Positions 1-11,503 of a stretch of DNA of 64,000 nt are shown here, piece by piece. Position 1 is the first letter of the stretch; each line of letters starts with the position of its first letter. The DNA comes from Agelaius tricolor. Taxonomy: Eukaryota > Chordata > Aves > Passeriformes > Icteridae. Position numbers and translations under genes: made by a program. A model generated the notes under the pieces. It worked only from the letters and a program-made list of their open reading frames with translations. It had not been told where the DNA came from and made no database searches. The stretch is taken from positions 78,966,881 through 79,030,880 of the forward strand of contig JALJCS010000001.1 in assembly GCA_023055355.1 (NCBI GenBank), read 5' to 3'.

Positions 1-2067
1 GCCTCAAGTAACAAGCAGATCAGGTGCTGAAATGTGATGGGGAAGTGCAAGGGATTCTCTGACTGAGCTCTGCAAGCTCCTGAAGGACCTAACCCATACC
101 AACCCAGTGAGTGTCAGAGACACAACTGAAGTGAGGAACTTCAGCACTGGGAGAAGACAAACAATTTAAAGTTTACTGAATTGCTGAGCACAGCATTTTT
201 GTGAAGTTTGTGCTTTAACTGGGGATACAAGAGAGAAAACTCTTAAAAAATATAAATCATGTATAGCTGTGTTTAATGTTATCAATGAATGATGGCCTAA
301 AAGCTTTAAAGAAACTCCTACCATTGAAACCACACCTAGAGACTTGAAAACTCAAAATATACCCAGGATGAATTTTAAAACTGTATGCACCCACCTCCTG
401 AGAGGGATTTTTCTTTGGATGATAAATCAGTTCAAAAGCTGTGCAGCAGGCAGGAGACTTAGTTTGCAGGAGCCAGAAAGCACAGGCCAGGTCTCAGGCT
501 TCTCCTAGCAGTCCTTTTTAAAGTTACCCCTTTTCTCTGTCCCTGGTAGTCACCTTCAGTTCTTTACAATGAGTTATTGGCACAGGGAAGGAGGAGTGAA
601 GGGGTTCTCTGTTACTCCTCTGACTAATGCTGCACTCTAAAGGAGTGTGTTTGTTCCCTCACCTCTTGCAGCTCTGGCTAAGGCCACTTATATCCCATTA
701 GGAACCTAACAGATCCAGACTGACAAGTACATACAGTTCTGTTCTCAAACACAACTACATATTTTGTTTCCTTGAATGAATTTGTAATAAGAATCATATA
801 GCTAATGCTATATGTCATGTGCAGTTTGCTACATATTTTTTGTATAGCATATATTTGACAATATTATTTTTGTTTTGGTATCTGTATCAAACTTTCCCTA
901 TTAATCTTGGCTGCAGAGGAGCAGGCTCCTACTGGGTGATGAAAGGAGAACAGGAACAGCAAATTTGGGGAGCTTTTTCTTCTGAATAGCCTAGTAATCT
1001 CTGAAAAGCCTAATAACAGAGCCTTCATCTGAACTGCTCACAAAAAAGCCAACACTGGTCTGCAGAAGTGCAGTTCAGTTATAGCTAAAGGCCAAAGTAG
1101 CCAGGCAAGCTCAGATTTACATCACTGCGTTCCAACAGCACAGCTGCATCAAATTGCTCTCTTCAGAACAGGAAGGACTGGAAGCTTGATTACAAGTGCT
1201 AGAGAGACAGGGAAACACAATCTCATCTGTACATTGTGTATGAGATCTCTTTTCCCCCCCAGAGAAATTATTAGTGGAAGGAACTGCTGCACACAGGAGA
1301 GGTCCTAGTCCTCTGCAAACGGGTCTGGCTGATTGTTTGTCAATATGATTGTGAAAAATAAACTGTGCTTTCAGAAAATGGTGAGCTAGAGGCAAAACAG
1401 TTTTATTTTTGTCCATGAAGGATCAAGTGTGTCACTGAGCTTTCAGACAACAAATGGGAATAACCTATACATAATGATTCAGAATCTTGTCCCTCCAGCC
1501 TCTGATCAGCCTTGCCTGAGCTGATTCCTATATTTGCATATTGATGAAATAACTTTAATTAGTCCTTATACAGGCAGATGTCCTAGCCAGTAAGACAACA
1601 GGTTAAGGGTCTTTGTGTTTTTCTTTTCTAACAAATTAAGCCTCTACCTCTACCTCACATACGTTTTTTTTAAATTAGTTTTTTTCATTAATTCATTTTT
1701 TCCCCATTGATTTCCATTCTAAGGGTCTACCACAAAGGACTTTCAAAAGTACCGAACTAAATATTATTTAGCTGTGTTAGTTTAAATGCAAAATATTATA
1801 CTGGCATAATCAATTTGGGCAGTTGAATCTGACTTCATTTTCATTACCCATTGTTTTTTTGGATTGTTATTATATTTTTGTTAGATTTCTGAATAGTTGC
1901 CTAAGATTCCATTGTTTGTTCAGCATCCAAGCATGAATGAACAGAAGCTTAAAAAGGAAGTTTAGAAAATTAAACACCCAACAAAATATAGGGACACGTT
2001 AAAATGGACAGTCTCAGAAATGATTTTTCCTTTCTATACCTACCAGGTATCTGATAATTTCAAATAT
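1..2067. other. Unique AT-rich noncoding DNA
   Basis: No gene, repeat family or RNA gene is recognisable here. The sequence is AT-rich with short T-runs. Around 1530-1560 there is a cluster of homeodomain- and octamer-like words (TTTGCAT, TTAATTAG) of the kind often found in vertebrate enhancers, but that is composition only. The one open frame of note, a minus-strand frame of 99 codons at 1117-1416, has no recognisable domain and no splice-site context. Confidence 0.6.
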
Positions 2068-2072
2068 TTCTC

Positions 2073-2106
<34 letters not shown>

Positions 2107-2229
2107 CTTTTCTTTTCTTTTCTTTTCTTTTCTTTTCTTTTCTTTTCTTTTCTTTTCTTTTCTTTTCTTTTCTTTTCTTTTCTTTTCTTTTCTTTTCTTT
2201 TCTCTTTTCCTCTTCCCTTTCCTTTTCCC
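2068..2229. repeat. (TTTTC)n pentanucleotide microsatellite
   Basis: A nearly uninterrupted TTTTC array runs from about 2086 to 2203 (roughly 23-24 copies), with imperfect T/C-rich shoulders out to 2068 and 2229. Read on the minus strand it is a (GAAAA)n purine tract. Such long, almost pure arrays mutate rapidly and are likely polymorphic in length. Open frames on both strands (F/S/L-rich on plus, K/R/E-rich on minus) only translate the repeat and are not genes. A polypurine/polypyrimidine tract of this length could adopt triplex structure; that is inference. Confidence 0.97.
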
Positions 2230-2870
2230 AAGAAGGATGTGACATCAGGGAATCCCATGGAGCTCCAGTTAGATCATGACTAAACAAAAAAGCTCAGACA
2301 AAGACATCTCAGATTTGTGATTGGAGTGGGGACATAAGCAAAGTGCCATGCCAGAGCACCAGGACTAGCACCTCATTTTACTCAGTATTGATCTTACAGG
2401 CTGTGATATTTGCTCTTATACAGCTAATGAATATTTGAATTAGCTGGCTTTTAAACAATTCGTACTGAAAGTATTTTGCAATCATTCAACACTCTTTCTC
2501 ACTCTCCTTTTATTTTTTCTTTTAAATCCCATGGCTTTACTACGTCCTGATAGAATTTCTCCTGTAAAGATGCAGAATTTGCCAAGGCAAAAGAGTTTAC
2601 TGCTGTGAGTTGGCTATGTTCAGCAGAGGTCTGCACAGTACACCACTGTACTTCATGTACTATAAGCCTTTTAGAGTGGAAATTTACTGCGGTATCTCAC
2701 CTTGAGAAGAGAACCAAAACAAACTTACTAGAACAGTAATTTAAAGACTGAACTTTAAAAAGAAGGGAGAGAAATAAGCCTCCTACCACTTCTTCTCTTA
2801 AATGGCCAGGCTCATGTGAAAATCAATAGGCTGACCCCTTTCTTCCTTTTGTACTCAACACTATAAAAAG
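2230..2870. other. Unique noncoding DNA
   Basis: AT-rich single-copy sequence between the pentanucleotide microsatellite and the GC-rich patch. I see no repeat family, RNA gene or coding evidence. Confidence 0.55.
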
Positions 2871-3180
2871 TCCAGCTGCAACTTAGTGCAGTTGCTTTTA
2901 GCCAGAAGCTGCTGTAGGGAGAGCAAGCACTGGGATGGGTTTGGGGGGCAGACCCCACCCTGCAGGGCAGCCAGCTGCACCCAGCAGCTCTGAATGGCAC
3001 AGCCACTGCCAGGAGCCCAGGGCAGGGCTCCTGAGGCCGCCAGGGTTCCTGCCCTCCCCGGGTGCCCATCTGCTGGCACTCTTCTCTCTTACCTGAGCAT
3101 GGGCAGGCGCAGCTGGAGCTCCCTCGCTGGCCCTGCGGAGCAATTCGGAGCAAGCGAAACACGATCTGCGAGGTGGAATT
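2870..3180 (-). other. Candidate transcript start: short exon, intron and second exon
   Basis: Read on the minus strand, the segment from about 3178 to 3093 is CpG-enriched and ends in CTCAG followed by GTAAGAG, a near-ideal splice donor (GT at 3092-3091). About 180 bases on, a pyrimidine-rich stretch ending CTACAG (AG at 2913-2912) is a good acceptor. Together they outline a GC-rich mini-intron of about 181 bases. The frame from the ATG at 3195 closes shortly after the junction (about 39 codons), and that ATG would lie upstream of the predicted start site. If transcribed this is therefore more likely a noncoding RNA or 5' UTR than a protein gene. It could also be an unrecognised LTR or a chance GC patch. 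Confidence 0.25.
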
Positions 3181-3202
3181 TCCTGCCTGCTGCACAGGCT
3201 TG

Positions 3203-3209
3203 CTTTATA
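3203..3209 (-). promoter_or_regulatory. Candidate TATA box, minus strand
   Basis: On the minus strand this reads TATAAAG, close to the TATA-box consensus. It lies just upstream of a local GC- and CpG-enriched patch (about 2930-3180) in an otherwise AT-rich region. A start site 25-30 bases downstream would fall near 3175-3180. That start would precede a good splice donor at 3092/3091 and an acceptor at 2912. Promoter function is inferred from this arrangement; TATAAA-like words are common by chance in AT-rich DNA, so the case rests on the combination. Confidence 0.3.
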
Positions 3210-3215
3210 CATAGA

Positions 3216-3884
3216 TTTCAATTCAATGGTGAATAAAATTTCCTAAAGCCTCTATTTTCTGAGCTCTTCTTTAAAAATTATATACATAAGAAGAAATCCA
3301 AGGTACCTGAGAAATCCCACTGCGAGATTTGGAGCTTGTCTCTACTACAATAAGCACCAGTAGCCTATCCAAAAAACATAACGTGGAGCTGCTACCTTCA
3401 CAAAGTCTGGAGGGTTTGTCAAAGAACAGATAACAGCTGACCCTGCTATGGAGTTAAAGCAAAAGTGCTCTCCTAACAAGAGATGCCGAAATGGGGGTAA
3501 GAAGCAGAGTTTTATGGTTTAGGTAAGGAAAATGCAGAGTCCAGGAGCAGCCTGGCCAACTGAGAAAACCTAAAATAAGCTTGTCAGTTGGTAAGGGGAC
3601 TGTGCTGCACTGGTCCTTGTGTGGAAAAAGAGGTTTCCCTGAGCTTGCATGATCTTGAACAGGGTTATTCATTCATGGCTGAGTGTGTGTGACCAGACCT
3701 GTACATTTGCCAGCAACTGTTTTAAAACCAATTTTCTTAATAAATAATTCACTGACATTGAAACTCTCCTCAAGAACATAGTAATAGTGATGCAAGTCAT
3801 CAGGAGTCATGTGCCAGTTTTGGGATAGTATCTCTGGATTAAATTTTAGGAAATGAGACTCCTGAATATGGCTAGCTTGTGCAA
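3216..3884. other. Unique noncoding DNA
   Basis: No recognisable feature. Short open frames on the minus strand (3454-3672 and 3673-3909) lack domains and splice context. Confidence 0.55.
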
Positions 3885-3949
3885 AGATACATAAAAACAA
3901 GGTCACCAAATTTTTTTTCTGAGATATATAAAAACAAGGTCACCAAATT
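3885..3949. repeat. 28-bp direct duplication, period 37
   Basis: A 28-base unit beginning AGATA and containing ACAAGGTCACCAAATT occurs at 3885-3912 and again at 3922-3949 with a single mismatch. A T-rich spacer separates the copies. This looks like a simple local tandem duplication, probably a replication-slippage event, rather than part of a known mobile element. Confidence 0.85.
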
Positions 3950-6900
3950 CAAAGGGAAGTTTGAAGTCAAGCTTCTGTGTTGCAGAAAATTGAAATATTT
4001 GCCAATATGGGAATTACTCCCTTGAGGAAAAATTGTGCAGAAGTGGGTTTTGGTCCAGTCTAAACCAGGATATTAAAAACATTCTGAGTTTGGGACAGTT
4101 AGGGAGTTGTTTTACTACTCAGTTCAGCTGTATGTAGGTATCACTGACACGCTGCGAGTGCACATTGTGCAGGCTGTGTGTGAAAAGCATCCTTCTACCA
4201 GTCTTACCAAAAAACAGAAGCAAATTATGAGATTTCATGTTTTAGAAAAACTTTGAGGGCTGTTTCTTTATTCTTCCTTTCCCCCTAGAACTTATTAAAG
4301 CCTAAAGCACTAGATCTGGGCAGAGCACTGTGGCTCAGTCCAGCGAGTACCTTTTTGATATGCTCTGCAAGGCTGGCAGAAATACCTCTTGAATCCCTCT
4401 GAAGCTTGTATAGTACCCAAGCACATTTTTTTCCATTGGAAGATTGATAGAAACTATTTTGATTAAACAAACACTTGTGAAAGAGAGAACTGGAAAGCTG
4501 CTATTTAAGAGGAAAGGGAATGGCCTATAAAGATCTCTATTGAAATGTATGTTACTCTGGCTCTGGGTATTACTTTTTTAAAAGGAAACGTAAAATAAAA
4601 TTTTATGCATATTTTTAGCTGCTCCCATGAACTAATGTCCAAGTGTAAGACCAAAGTGTTAACAGTCACAAAACAGAGGAGCTGTTCGCACCTTTGGGAA
4701 GCTGACATGGCCTATGGTACCTTCCTGAGAACAAAGATGTGGGTTTGGGTTAGTTAAATGCTTTTATTCAGAAACCTAAATGAGTGAACCTTTTAAAAGA
4801 AATCCATTGAGCAAGATAGCAAACTAACTTTCCTCACAGGGCAACAGGAAAATGGCTGCTTTAATAAGAAGCTAACATAAACCACTTATTATGTTCTTTC
4901 ATGTCTTTATATTGTTTCTGAATGCCAAAAATTACTTAAAAATTGTTTCCTGAAGTAAAATAAAATGTGACATCAGAAGCATCATTCTTATTTCTGCTAA
5001 AAGCAGCAGCTGCTGGCATGCTGTTGGCACTTCTTAAATTTGTGTTTAGTTCTGTTGATAGCACTGAGGAAAAGTATTATTTTCAAATAGTAAAGGAGAA
5101 AATGTTAGTGCTACTGTTGTTTATGAGTCTCACAGTGGTTAGTGTAAGTAGTCTGTGTGCTGCCTTGGCTTGTTATTGCCACTGGGAGGCTGTGGTATAA
5201 CTGTGAGTTGGGAGAAGGATTACTCCAAACCATAATGGATCTCTGGTGGACAGTTGGGCATTATGTAAGGAATGAGAATTGGGCTACAAATATGTAACAG
5301 AGAGAGCTTAGATTATAAACAGTATATAACAGTGCAAACATGAGAAATCAAAGAATATTTAAGGAAAAAAAAAAGATTTTTCCATTTGTATAAAGCTGAG
5401 CTCAATAATAGTAATAAGAAGGTGTTCTTCATTAGAGCATTTTATACACTGAAGATTTACTTGTTTTTCTCTGGTTAGTTCTTCTGGATGTTTGGTTAGC
5501 TTAGTTTGATTCTTTAGCACAGGGTTTTTGGGATTTATTGCTCCAGAATCTGAATTCCCTGGAGATGAGAAAAGGGACACTGAATCCCTTGTTAGAGCTG
5601 GAAGGGTAGTCAATATCATCCACTTCCTATTGGTACTGCTTCTGCCTGCCAAACAAGGGATCCTCTAAGTCATGCCTTTAGATAAGACAGTAAAAAGGGG
5701 AGAAATAATAGTTTTGTTTTGAGCTCTGGGTCCTGCAGCATCACTGTGCTCTGGTGCTCCCCAGGGACTGCTGCGGAGCAGAGCGATGTCGTGCAGCCAT
5801 CAGCCTCCACACCCTGCAGGGGGACTGCTCACCTCCAAACCATCAGGAACTGCTTTTTCCTCAGCTTATTTCCTTAGAAAATTAAATTGTAATTGTGGTT
5901 TACAGATGGATAGCAGCACTTATATTTGCCTGCTTGCGTTCATAACTCTGTTAGTTCCGCTATAGGGCTGTGGATGGGCAGCAAGCAAGAAACTGCCTTC
6001 CTTCTGTATCCTGGATGCTTGTTCTGGGAAAGGTGGAACCTCTGCATTAGGGACTGGGTTAACCAAAGGCATATGAACCTGATCAGCAGGGAGAAGCCTG
6101 CATTAATGGGGAATGTTCCTGTCCTTTGACCTGCCTGCAGTGCAACTGGAAATTCCTGAGAGGAACAGGGAGCAATCAAACCCCTCTTCACTGCAGAGGT
6201 TACAGAGAGAACCCATTCCTATGGGCCAGGAAGGGATTGGGTAACTTATTGCAACTTTGGAAACTACCAGAAACTGATGGATCAAGCAAAGACTGGAGAG
6301 AAGAGCTCCTCTCCAGACACTTATTTTTGAGTCTTGCAATTTTGCTAAATATCCCATGTCTCAAGAGTTGTTTGTGGTCTTAAAACATATCTGTAGTAAC
6401 CAGATGTCCTTTTGGGTGCCCTCTGGCAAGTCCAACAAGAGGACACATGACAGCAGCATTAACACAGGAATTACTTCCAGCACATCATCCAGCAGAGCAA
6501 AGCATCACCTGCTAGTCAGATGTAGGACCTATAATGGAGGAGTGTGCTCCTTTTTTGTTTTAGCATCAACAAGCCTTCTCTGAAGTCTCTTTAAATGTAG
6601 ATGTACACCATTTCTAAGTAGATTAACACAAAAACACAAGGTCAGGCAACTTTAAGGCTCTGCTGTTGATCTGAAAAAAGCTCATGGAGAAAAGATCTGA
6701 GGGAAGGGAGCAGTTAAATATGTGAACTGATATTTATCTTACTTAATAAAACTAAGCCTAGAAAAAAGTAGGAAGTAACTACTAGAAACAGGAAGATTTG
6801 GTGAGGAAGGAAATCACCTTCCCCTTGGGAAAGATAGATGTTGGTTTATGCATTGTGTCTTATTTTGGACTTTGTTGATTCCACTGTAATGTAGTGTTTG

Positions 6901-8364
6901 GATGAAGACCTTGAAAGGATTAAAGTAGTGATGTTTAACCTTTTCAGGGAGATTCAGAGAAGCTAGAAAACTAGCGAGACCATTCCTGCAGTAGCAGGAA
7001 CTCTGTTACCCTTCAAAAACTGAATTTATGCCCAGAAAGAACTGAAAACTGTGGCTTGGAGAGATCAATAGAAAATAAGGTCACAGTGAATAAAGTTCTC
7101 AAAAGTTTCCCGCACTTACTTGCTCGAACCTCTCACTTGCCTGAGGCCTACTCCATCAGCATTTTCTCAGGATGGAGAAGCTATGAGCAGCATACTGTAA
7201 GACAGTTCTGCTGTGATTAGATGTAAGGAAATACAGGGCTGCCGGTTGTCAAGGCGCTGCTGGTATTTTAATTTGAAGTGCCACTCAGACTCCTTGAGTG
7301 GCTTTGCATTGATATTGAAGAAATTGGAAAGGAATGAGTTTTGAGAACAGAGAGAAATTGCCCAGTGGGCTGGAAGAGGAAAGATTTCAGAAGCAGGCAT
7401 TGAGTTTAGAAGACCCAGCCTGGCCTTGCTACCCTGAGCAGATTTACCTATCTGCAATGTCCCTCCACCCCCACCTCCCTAAAACTATCCTTGTTGCACC
7501 AATGCAATTGCCTGTGCAAGGGCTGGTACAGTTTGATTCCCAATGAATCACATAAAAACTGATTTAATGAAGTGTCCCTTGATCTTACGTGTATTACTGA
7601 GGCAGAGTTTTTCCACTTGCCTGGGGCTTTCTGAAAAGGCTCAATTGCTTTTCCACACAAATTCTTTTCTAGCTTATTCTCCTAGCTTTGGTTTCTATTG
7701 AACCTTTGACATTTATCCTCATATCTTTCCACTCTAAAATTCCTAACTTCCTTTCTTTCCCGAGGTGAAATTTTATCATTTTCTTTATGAGGTAAAAGAG
7801 AAAAAAAACCAAAAACCTGCAGAAATGCTCCAAGAGCTAGCAGCGTCTTCTAATTTTTTCTATTATGACAATATGACAGATTCTTGCACTTCCCTGGCTC
7901 CCAGTGGAAATATCAGGCTCTGAGGAGACAGGAAGAGGGGTATAAAGACAGAAGGCATTTACTCTTAGCAGTGATTTTTCTAATGAGAGTTTTTAGTGGT
8001 GACATTAACAAACTGTTCTCCTGAAGATTTTCCTGGGGGCTTCAGTGTCACTACATGCAGCATCAGCTAGGTGACAAGCTCTCACTGCCACTCCAGTCAC
8101 TGCAGAAACAGCATCCTCAGCAGGAGTGGTTCTGCACTCTCATTTTTGGCAGAGAGATGGTGAATGCTAAATGAAGTGAGCAGCACAACAGCTTTCTTAT
8201 AGGTGTTTGTTTACATCTTTTACTTGTTATTTTCAGTGCAGGGGACAGTATAAAATAAAGAGAGGAAAAACAAAAAAGAGAACAGCCTCCTATTAACGGA
8301 TTTAAACATTTTTGCAGAGCTTAATTAAACTTCTAAATCTGTACTCTAGACAGTTAAGACTTGC
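3950..8364. other. Unique AT-rich noncoding DNA, about 4.4 kb
   Basis: I see no repeat family or gene in this stretch. Open frames of 60-97 codons are scattered on both strands without domain or splice support. One at 4967-5200 is hydrophobic, but its composition is explained by T-rich DNA. There are slightly GC-richer patches around 5730-5840 and 8030-8160 without CpG enrichment. Confidence 0.55.
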
Positions 8365-8472
8365 AATAGGTAAGATGAAGTGTAGAGAAGTCAAGGGATT
8401 AATCCAAGGTCAGTGACAGAGTCAGAAGTAGCCTCCAGGGGGTTCACTCCACTCCTCTGCTGGTGGTAAATC
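8365..8472 (-). mobile_element. Ancient MIR/tRNA-SINE-like remnant
   Basis: The plus strand carries the order typical of a reverse-oriented MIR/CORE-type SINE: a GAGAAGTCAAGGGATTAATCC segment (positions 8383-8403), then CCAAGGTCAGTGACAGAGTCAG (8404-8425), and finally a CACTCCACTCCTCTGCTGG-like 5' end. The match is recognised by pattern and is heavily diverged, as expected for elements predating birds. It has no coding capacity. A chance resemblance is possible, but three collinear blocks in the right order make it a reasonable call. Confidence 0.45.
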
Positions 8473-9099
8473 ATTGACAGTAATTCCAGTCTGGCCAGCA
8501 GATTTCCCAGTCTGAGACTAGGGAGAATAGGGAACTGGCTTTGAACCTCAGCTATCTTTGTCTGGTCAGCAGAAAGCCTTTAGCTCCTGATGATAATTGC
8601 TTAATGTATTTAATTATCATAACCCTTTTTTATCACAACAACTAGGATAATGCTGATTTGGTTGAGGAAGCACAAAGAGAAGCAAGAAAAGTCAGTGCAT
8701 ATAAAGAATAGCTGGCTGTGGAAACGGGCCAACAATCTACCTGCCTGAAATGACTTTGTAGGAGCTGCATCAGAAAAACAAATATCTAAATAAAAAGATA
8801 CCAGGCTCACATACTTGGAAAACCTGTCTGTAAAAACCAAGGGCCCTGTGAATTTGTCATAAATCCTCTCACAAGAGTCTGAGGTCTGTCCATTTGTGAA
8901 ATCAGCTAAACAAGCTGCATCCTTACACAGGTGCATAGATCTTGCACAGCCCCACTGCAGGAGTAGCCCCAGAAGTGTGTCCCAGCCTGCCCTGGGGACT
9001 GGGGCACAGGGACACACTGGAGTCCTGCAGGAGATGATATTGTGGCTACTCCTTGGCACTTGAATTTTGGGAGCTATGTACAATTTGAATTGTGGTATG
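8473..9099. other. Noncoding DNA with one long but unsupported minus-strand frame
   Basis: A minus-strand frame of 157 codons spans 8610-9083. It shows no recognisable domain and no consistent splice signals. Its C-terminal third is hydrophobic, owing to A-rich plus-strand sequence. Frames of this size are near the chance maximum for 64 kb of such DNA, so I do not call it a gene. Confidence 0.5.
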
Positions 9100-9163
9100 T
9101 TTTTTTGGTTTTGTTTTTTTGTTGTTGTTGTTTTGGTTTTTTTTGTTTTTTTGTTTTTTTTTT
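9100..9163. repeat. T-rich/(TTG)n low-complexity tract
   Basis: T-runs interrupted by single or double G, with a short (GTT)n core around 9119-9131. On the minus strand it matches the A-rich, C-interrupted style of the tracts at 11.5, 14.9 and 58.1 kb. It is not attached to any recognisable retroposon body. Confidence 0.9.
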
Positions 9164-10412
9164 GAGAGCTTCCAAGTTCTATTTTGCTTTCTACCCCAAT
9201 CTTGGAGGTATCAGATCTTCAGAGTCTGAGAAACCCATTTTCCATCTTGCTTGCTTGCAATGCTTATTATAAACCATACATTAACAAGTGATTAAAATTG
9301 CACTACAGCAAGTATGTAAGTGTAAATCTGAATGATGCATGATTGCTGTGAGCCAGCAGACATGTAGAAATAATTGGCCTTTAAAGTTCATTAGTCAGTT
9401 TTATTACAAATAGTGCATTTGCATGATGTTTGTAAATTTATGCATCAGCGGCCAAAAGTGATGACAGCATTCCACTGACAAGGCAAAGCAATTACAAAAA
9501 GCACATCCATTATTTGAAATGTCTATGCAAAACACTTGTTTTAGTAATTGGTCATAGTGTTTCAATCCTTGGAGTGAGAGCTGCTAAACTCTTTAGTTAC
9601 AGCAAGCAGCATAGCCAGACAAAGTGCCCCAACATGATGAACAATTGCTTCCAAGTTGTTTTTATTGCTGATTCACCCCCACCCTCAGTATGTCTGAATT
9701 AGAAGTACAGAGCTTTTGAATGGGATGCTGTTAGATTTACCTTTTCCTTTGGTGGCTGAAGAGCCTCTCTTGACTGTCACTGAGGATTTAGCTGTATACT
9801 GCTGTTCTCCATATGTGAATCCACTGAAAACTGAAAGATAACTGGGGAGATTGTAGAGGTTATAATGTCATTAGTACTGACCTGTTCCTCTCTGGGCTTG
9901 ATGAGAAGAGTAGTAGTGGGGATAAAGAGGAAAACAGTTTGAGAAATAATATGCATTAGTTAGTGAGAGAAGCTAAACCCCATCTCCCATGTATTTTCTT
10001 GGCCATTAGTGTTGTTTTTAATGTAGCACATCTACTTTTGAAATTCTAGAAAGTGACCAGAAATTTTTGTGTCACTTAAAGAAGAAATTAAGGCCTACAT
10101 GTGATTACACTGAAATGCTGCATGTCCGAGCTGCCTCCAGATAAGGAGGCCCTCAGCATCTTTCCCATTTCCAGGTTATCTGTGATTCCCATCTAAGGAG
10201 CCACATACTTTGGGATACCAGAACTGATACATTTCTGTCAGCTTGAACGTGTTTCCTAATCACTTGCTCATCTCAGCTCCAGAGTGAGACAATTAGCACA
10301 CCATATGCTGTGCTCTCCGTTAGCCGGGGTGTTTGACAGTGCTCCCGAATGCTGTGCCTGGCACAGCTCTCAGTGTGCTCGTGCACAGCTGCATTAACAA
10401 ACCCTGAGGAGG
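9164..10412. other. Noncoding DNA with an enhancer-like subregion
   Basis: No gene or repeat family is seen. The subregion 9265-9545 is AT-rich but not simple. It is dense in words resembling homeodomain (TAATTGG, ATTAGTC), octamer (ATTTGCAT) and TEAD (GCATTCCA) sites, the texture typical of conserved vertebrate noncoding elements. Conservation cannot be judged from one sequence. Confidence 0.4.
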
Positions 10413-10444
10413 CAGGTGTGTGTGTGTCTGTGTGTGTGTGTGCA
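10413..10444. repeat. (GT)n microsatellite, short and interrupted
   Basis: About 14 GT dinucleotides with one TC interruption, followed by GCATGTATAG. This is an ordinary vertebrate dinucleotide repeat. Confidence 0.9.
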
Positions 10445-11083
10445 TGTATAGATGTTCTCAGGTGTGCCTGGCAGCTCAGCTATAGAAGAAACGGTGAACA
10501 CTCACAGCAGGACAAACCGATAACAAGTGAACCATAAATGGTTCTGTTGAGAGAAACTTATAGACCTGAAGGGTTCTTTGAAAGTGGATTATATGCTCCT
10601 AAAATTTCCATTATTTCACTGCAATGGAAAAATAATCTTGCATTAGGTTAAAGATCTAGCAACATTCTGCTCTGTGAAGAGAATATCTCACATTATCAAA
10701 TCGAATACGGTCCTTCCAGTCAAATTGCTTCATTATTTATAGTCATTAAAATTTGAACTTTAACACAGAAAATTTCTAGCAGCTGGATACCTGAGCTTCA
10801 AGAGCAAATTCCTAAATTTGTGATAGTAGCAAAAATATGGGAGCTACTGCTCTGTGCTACATTTTGTTCCCATCTTGCATTGCACTCCACAGTTTAATTG
10901 TCAGGTAGACTGTAACAGGCAACAGTCGTGCCAGGCATAAATGCCACCTTAGTGTACTGCAAAGCACTCATCCAGCCAAGTGAGTAAAGTGCTGTAGGCC
11001 ACACAGCATCCAAAAAGCTGCTTCTGTTACTTGAAGTGCTCACCTTCAAAGTAGTTTCTTGTCCATTGGTGCCTTGCCTAATC
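10445..11083. other. Unique noncoding DNA
   Basis: No feature is recognised. The end of this stretch (11030-11080) may be diverged CR1 sequence continuous with the element that follows, but I cannot align it confidently. Confidence 0.5.
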
Positions 11084-11279
11084 AAGATGTTGGAAAGAAA
11101 TCCTTTACTCAGAGGATGGAACAGTTTCTCCAGAGAAATTCGGTATGCCTCTTACCTGGGAATGTTCAAGGCCACGTTCAATGGGATTCTGAAGTTGTCC
11201 TTGGCAATGGACAGGGGGGTTGGATCTTTAAGGTTTAAGGTCCTTTCCAGACTTAAACATTCTGTGATTCTGTGATTCC
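11084..11279 (+). mobile_element. CR1 LINE 3' fragment
   Basis: The segment is recognised as the 3' end of an avian CR1 LINE. Collinear blocks are AGATGTTGGAAAGAAATCC with TTTACTCAGAGGATGG, then AATGTTCAAGGCCACGTTCAATGG, GGACAGGGGGGTTGGA, and TTTAAGGTCCTTTCCAGAC. It ends in the tandem octamer-like ATTCTGTGATTCTGTGATTCC typical of CR1 3' termini (last block at 11259-11279). It is 5' truncated, as most CR1 copies are, and carries only the last codons of ORF2 plus the 3' UTR. It is diverged and has no intact coding capacity. Confidence 0.93.
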
Positions 11280-11503
11280 AAGGCACCCTGCAGTGCATGC
11301 TGCAGTGGCTCTCCCAGCATCATGGACACTTCTATATCCATGTCCCCTTCTGAGCTGTGTTTTATGTTTCTATATGCCCTATAAAGAACTAGAGGGATTT
11401 TTTGCTTTCTGAGCAAACATGTTAGGAGTATCTGATAACAGAGTTGCTTTTAGCTTGTCAAATTAGCCAAAACTAAGCTCCTTGAAGTTAAGGATTGTAT
11501 ATT

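Noticed and set aside
2020..2287. Open frames on both strands across the TTTTC array (72-87 codons)
   Set aside because: They merely translate the pentanucleotide repeat; the F/S/L and K/R/E runs have no independent support.
4967..5200. Hydrophobic 77-codon frame resembling a small membrane protein
   Set aside because: T-rich DNA naturally encodes Leu/Phe/Val; no conservation, splice or promoter evidence.
8610..9083. 157-codon minus-strand frame
   Set aside because: Near the chance maximum length, no domain and no splice context.
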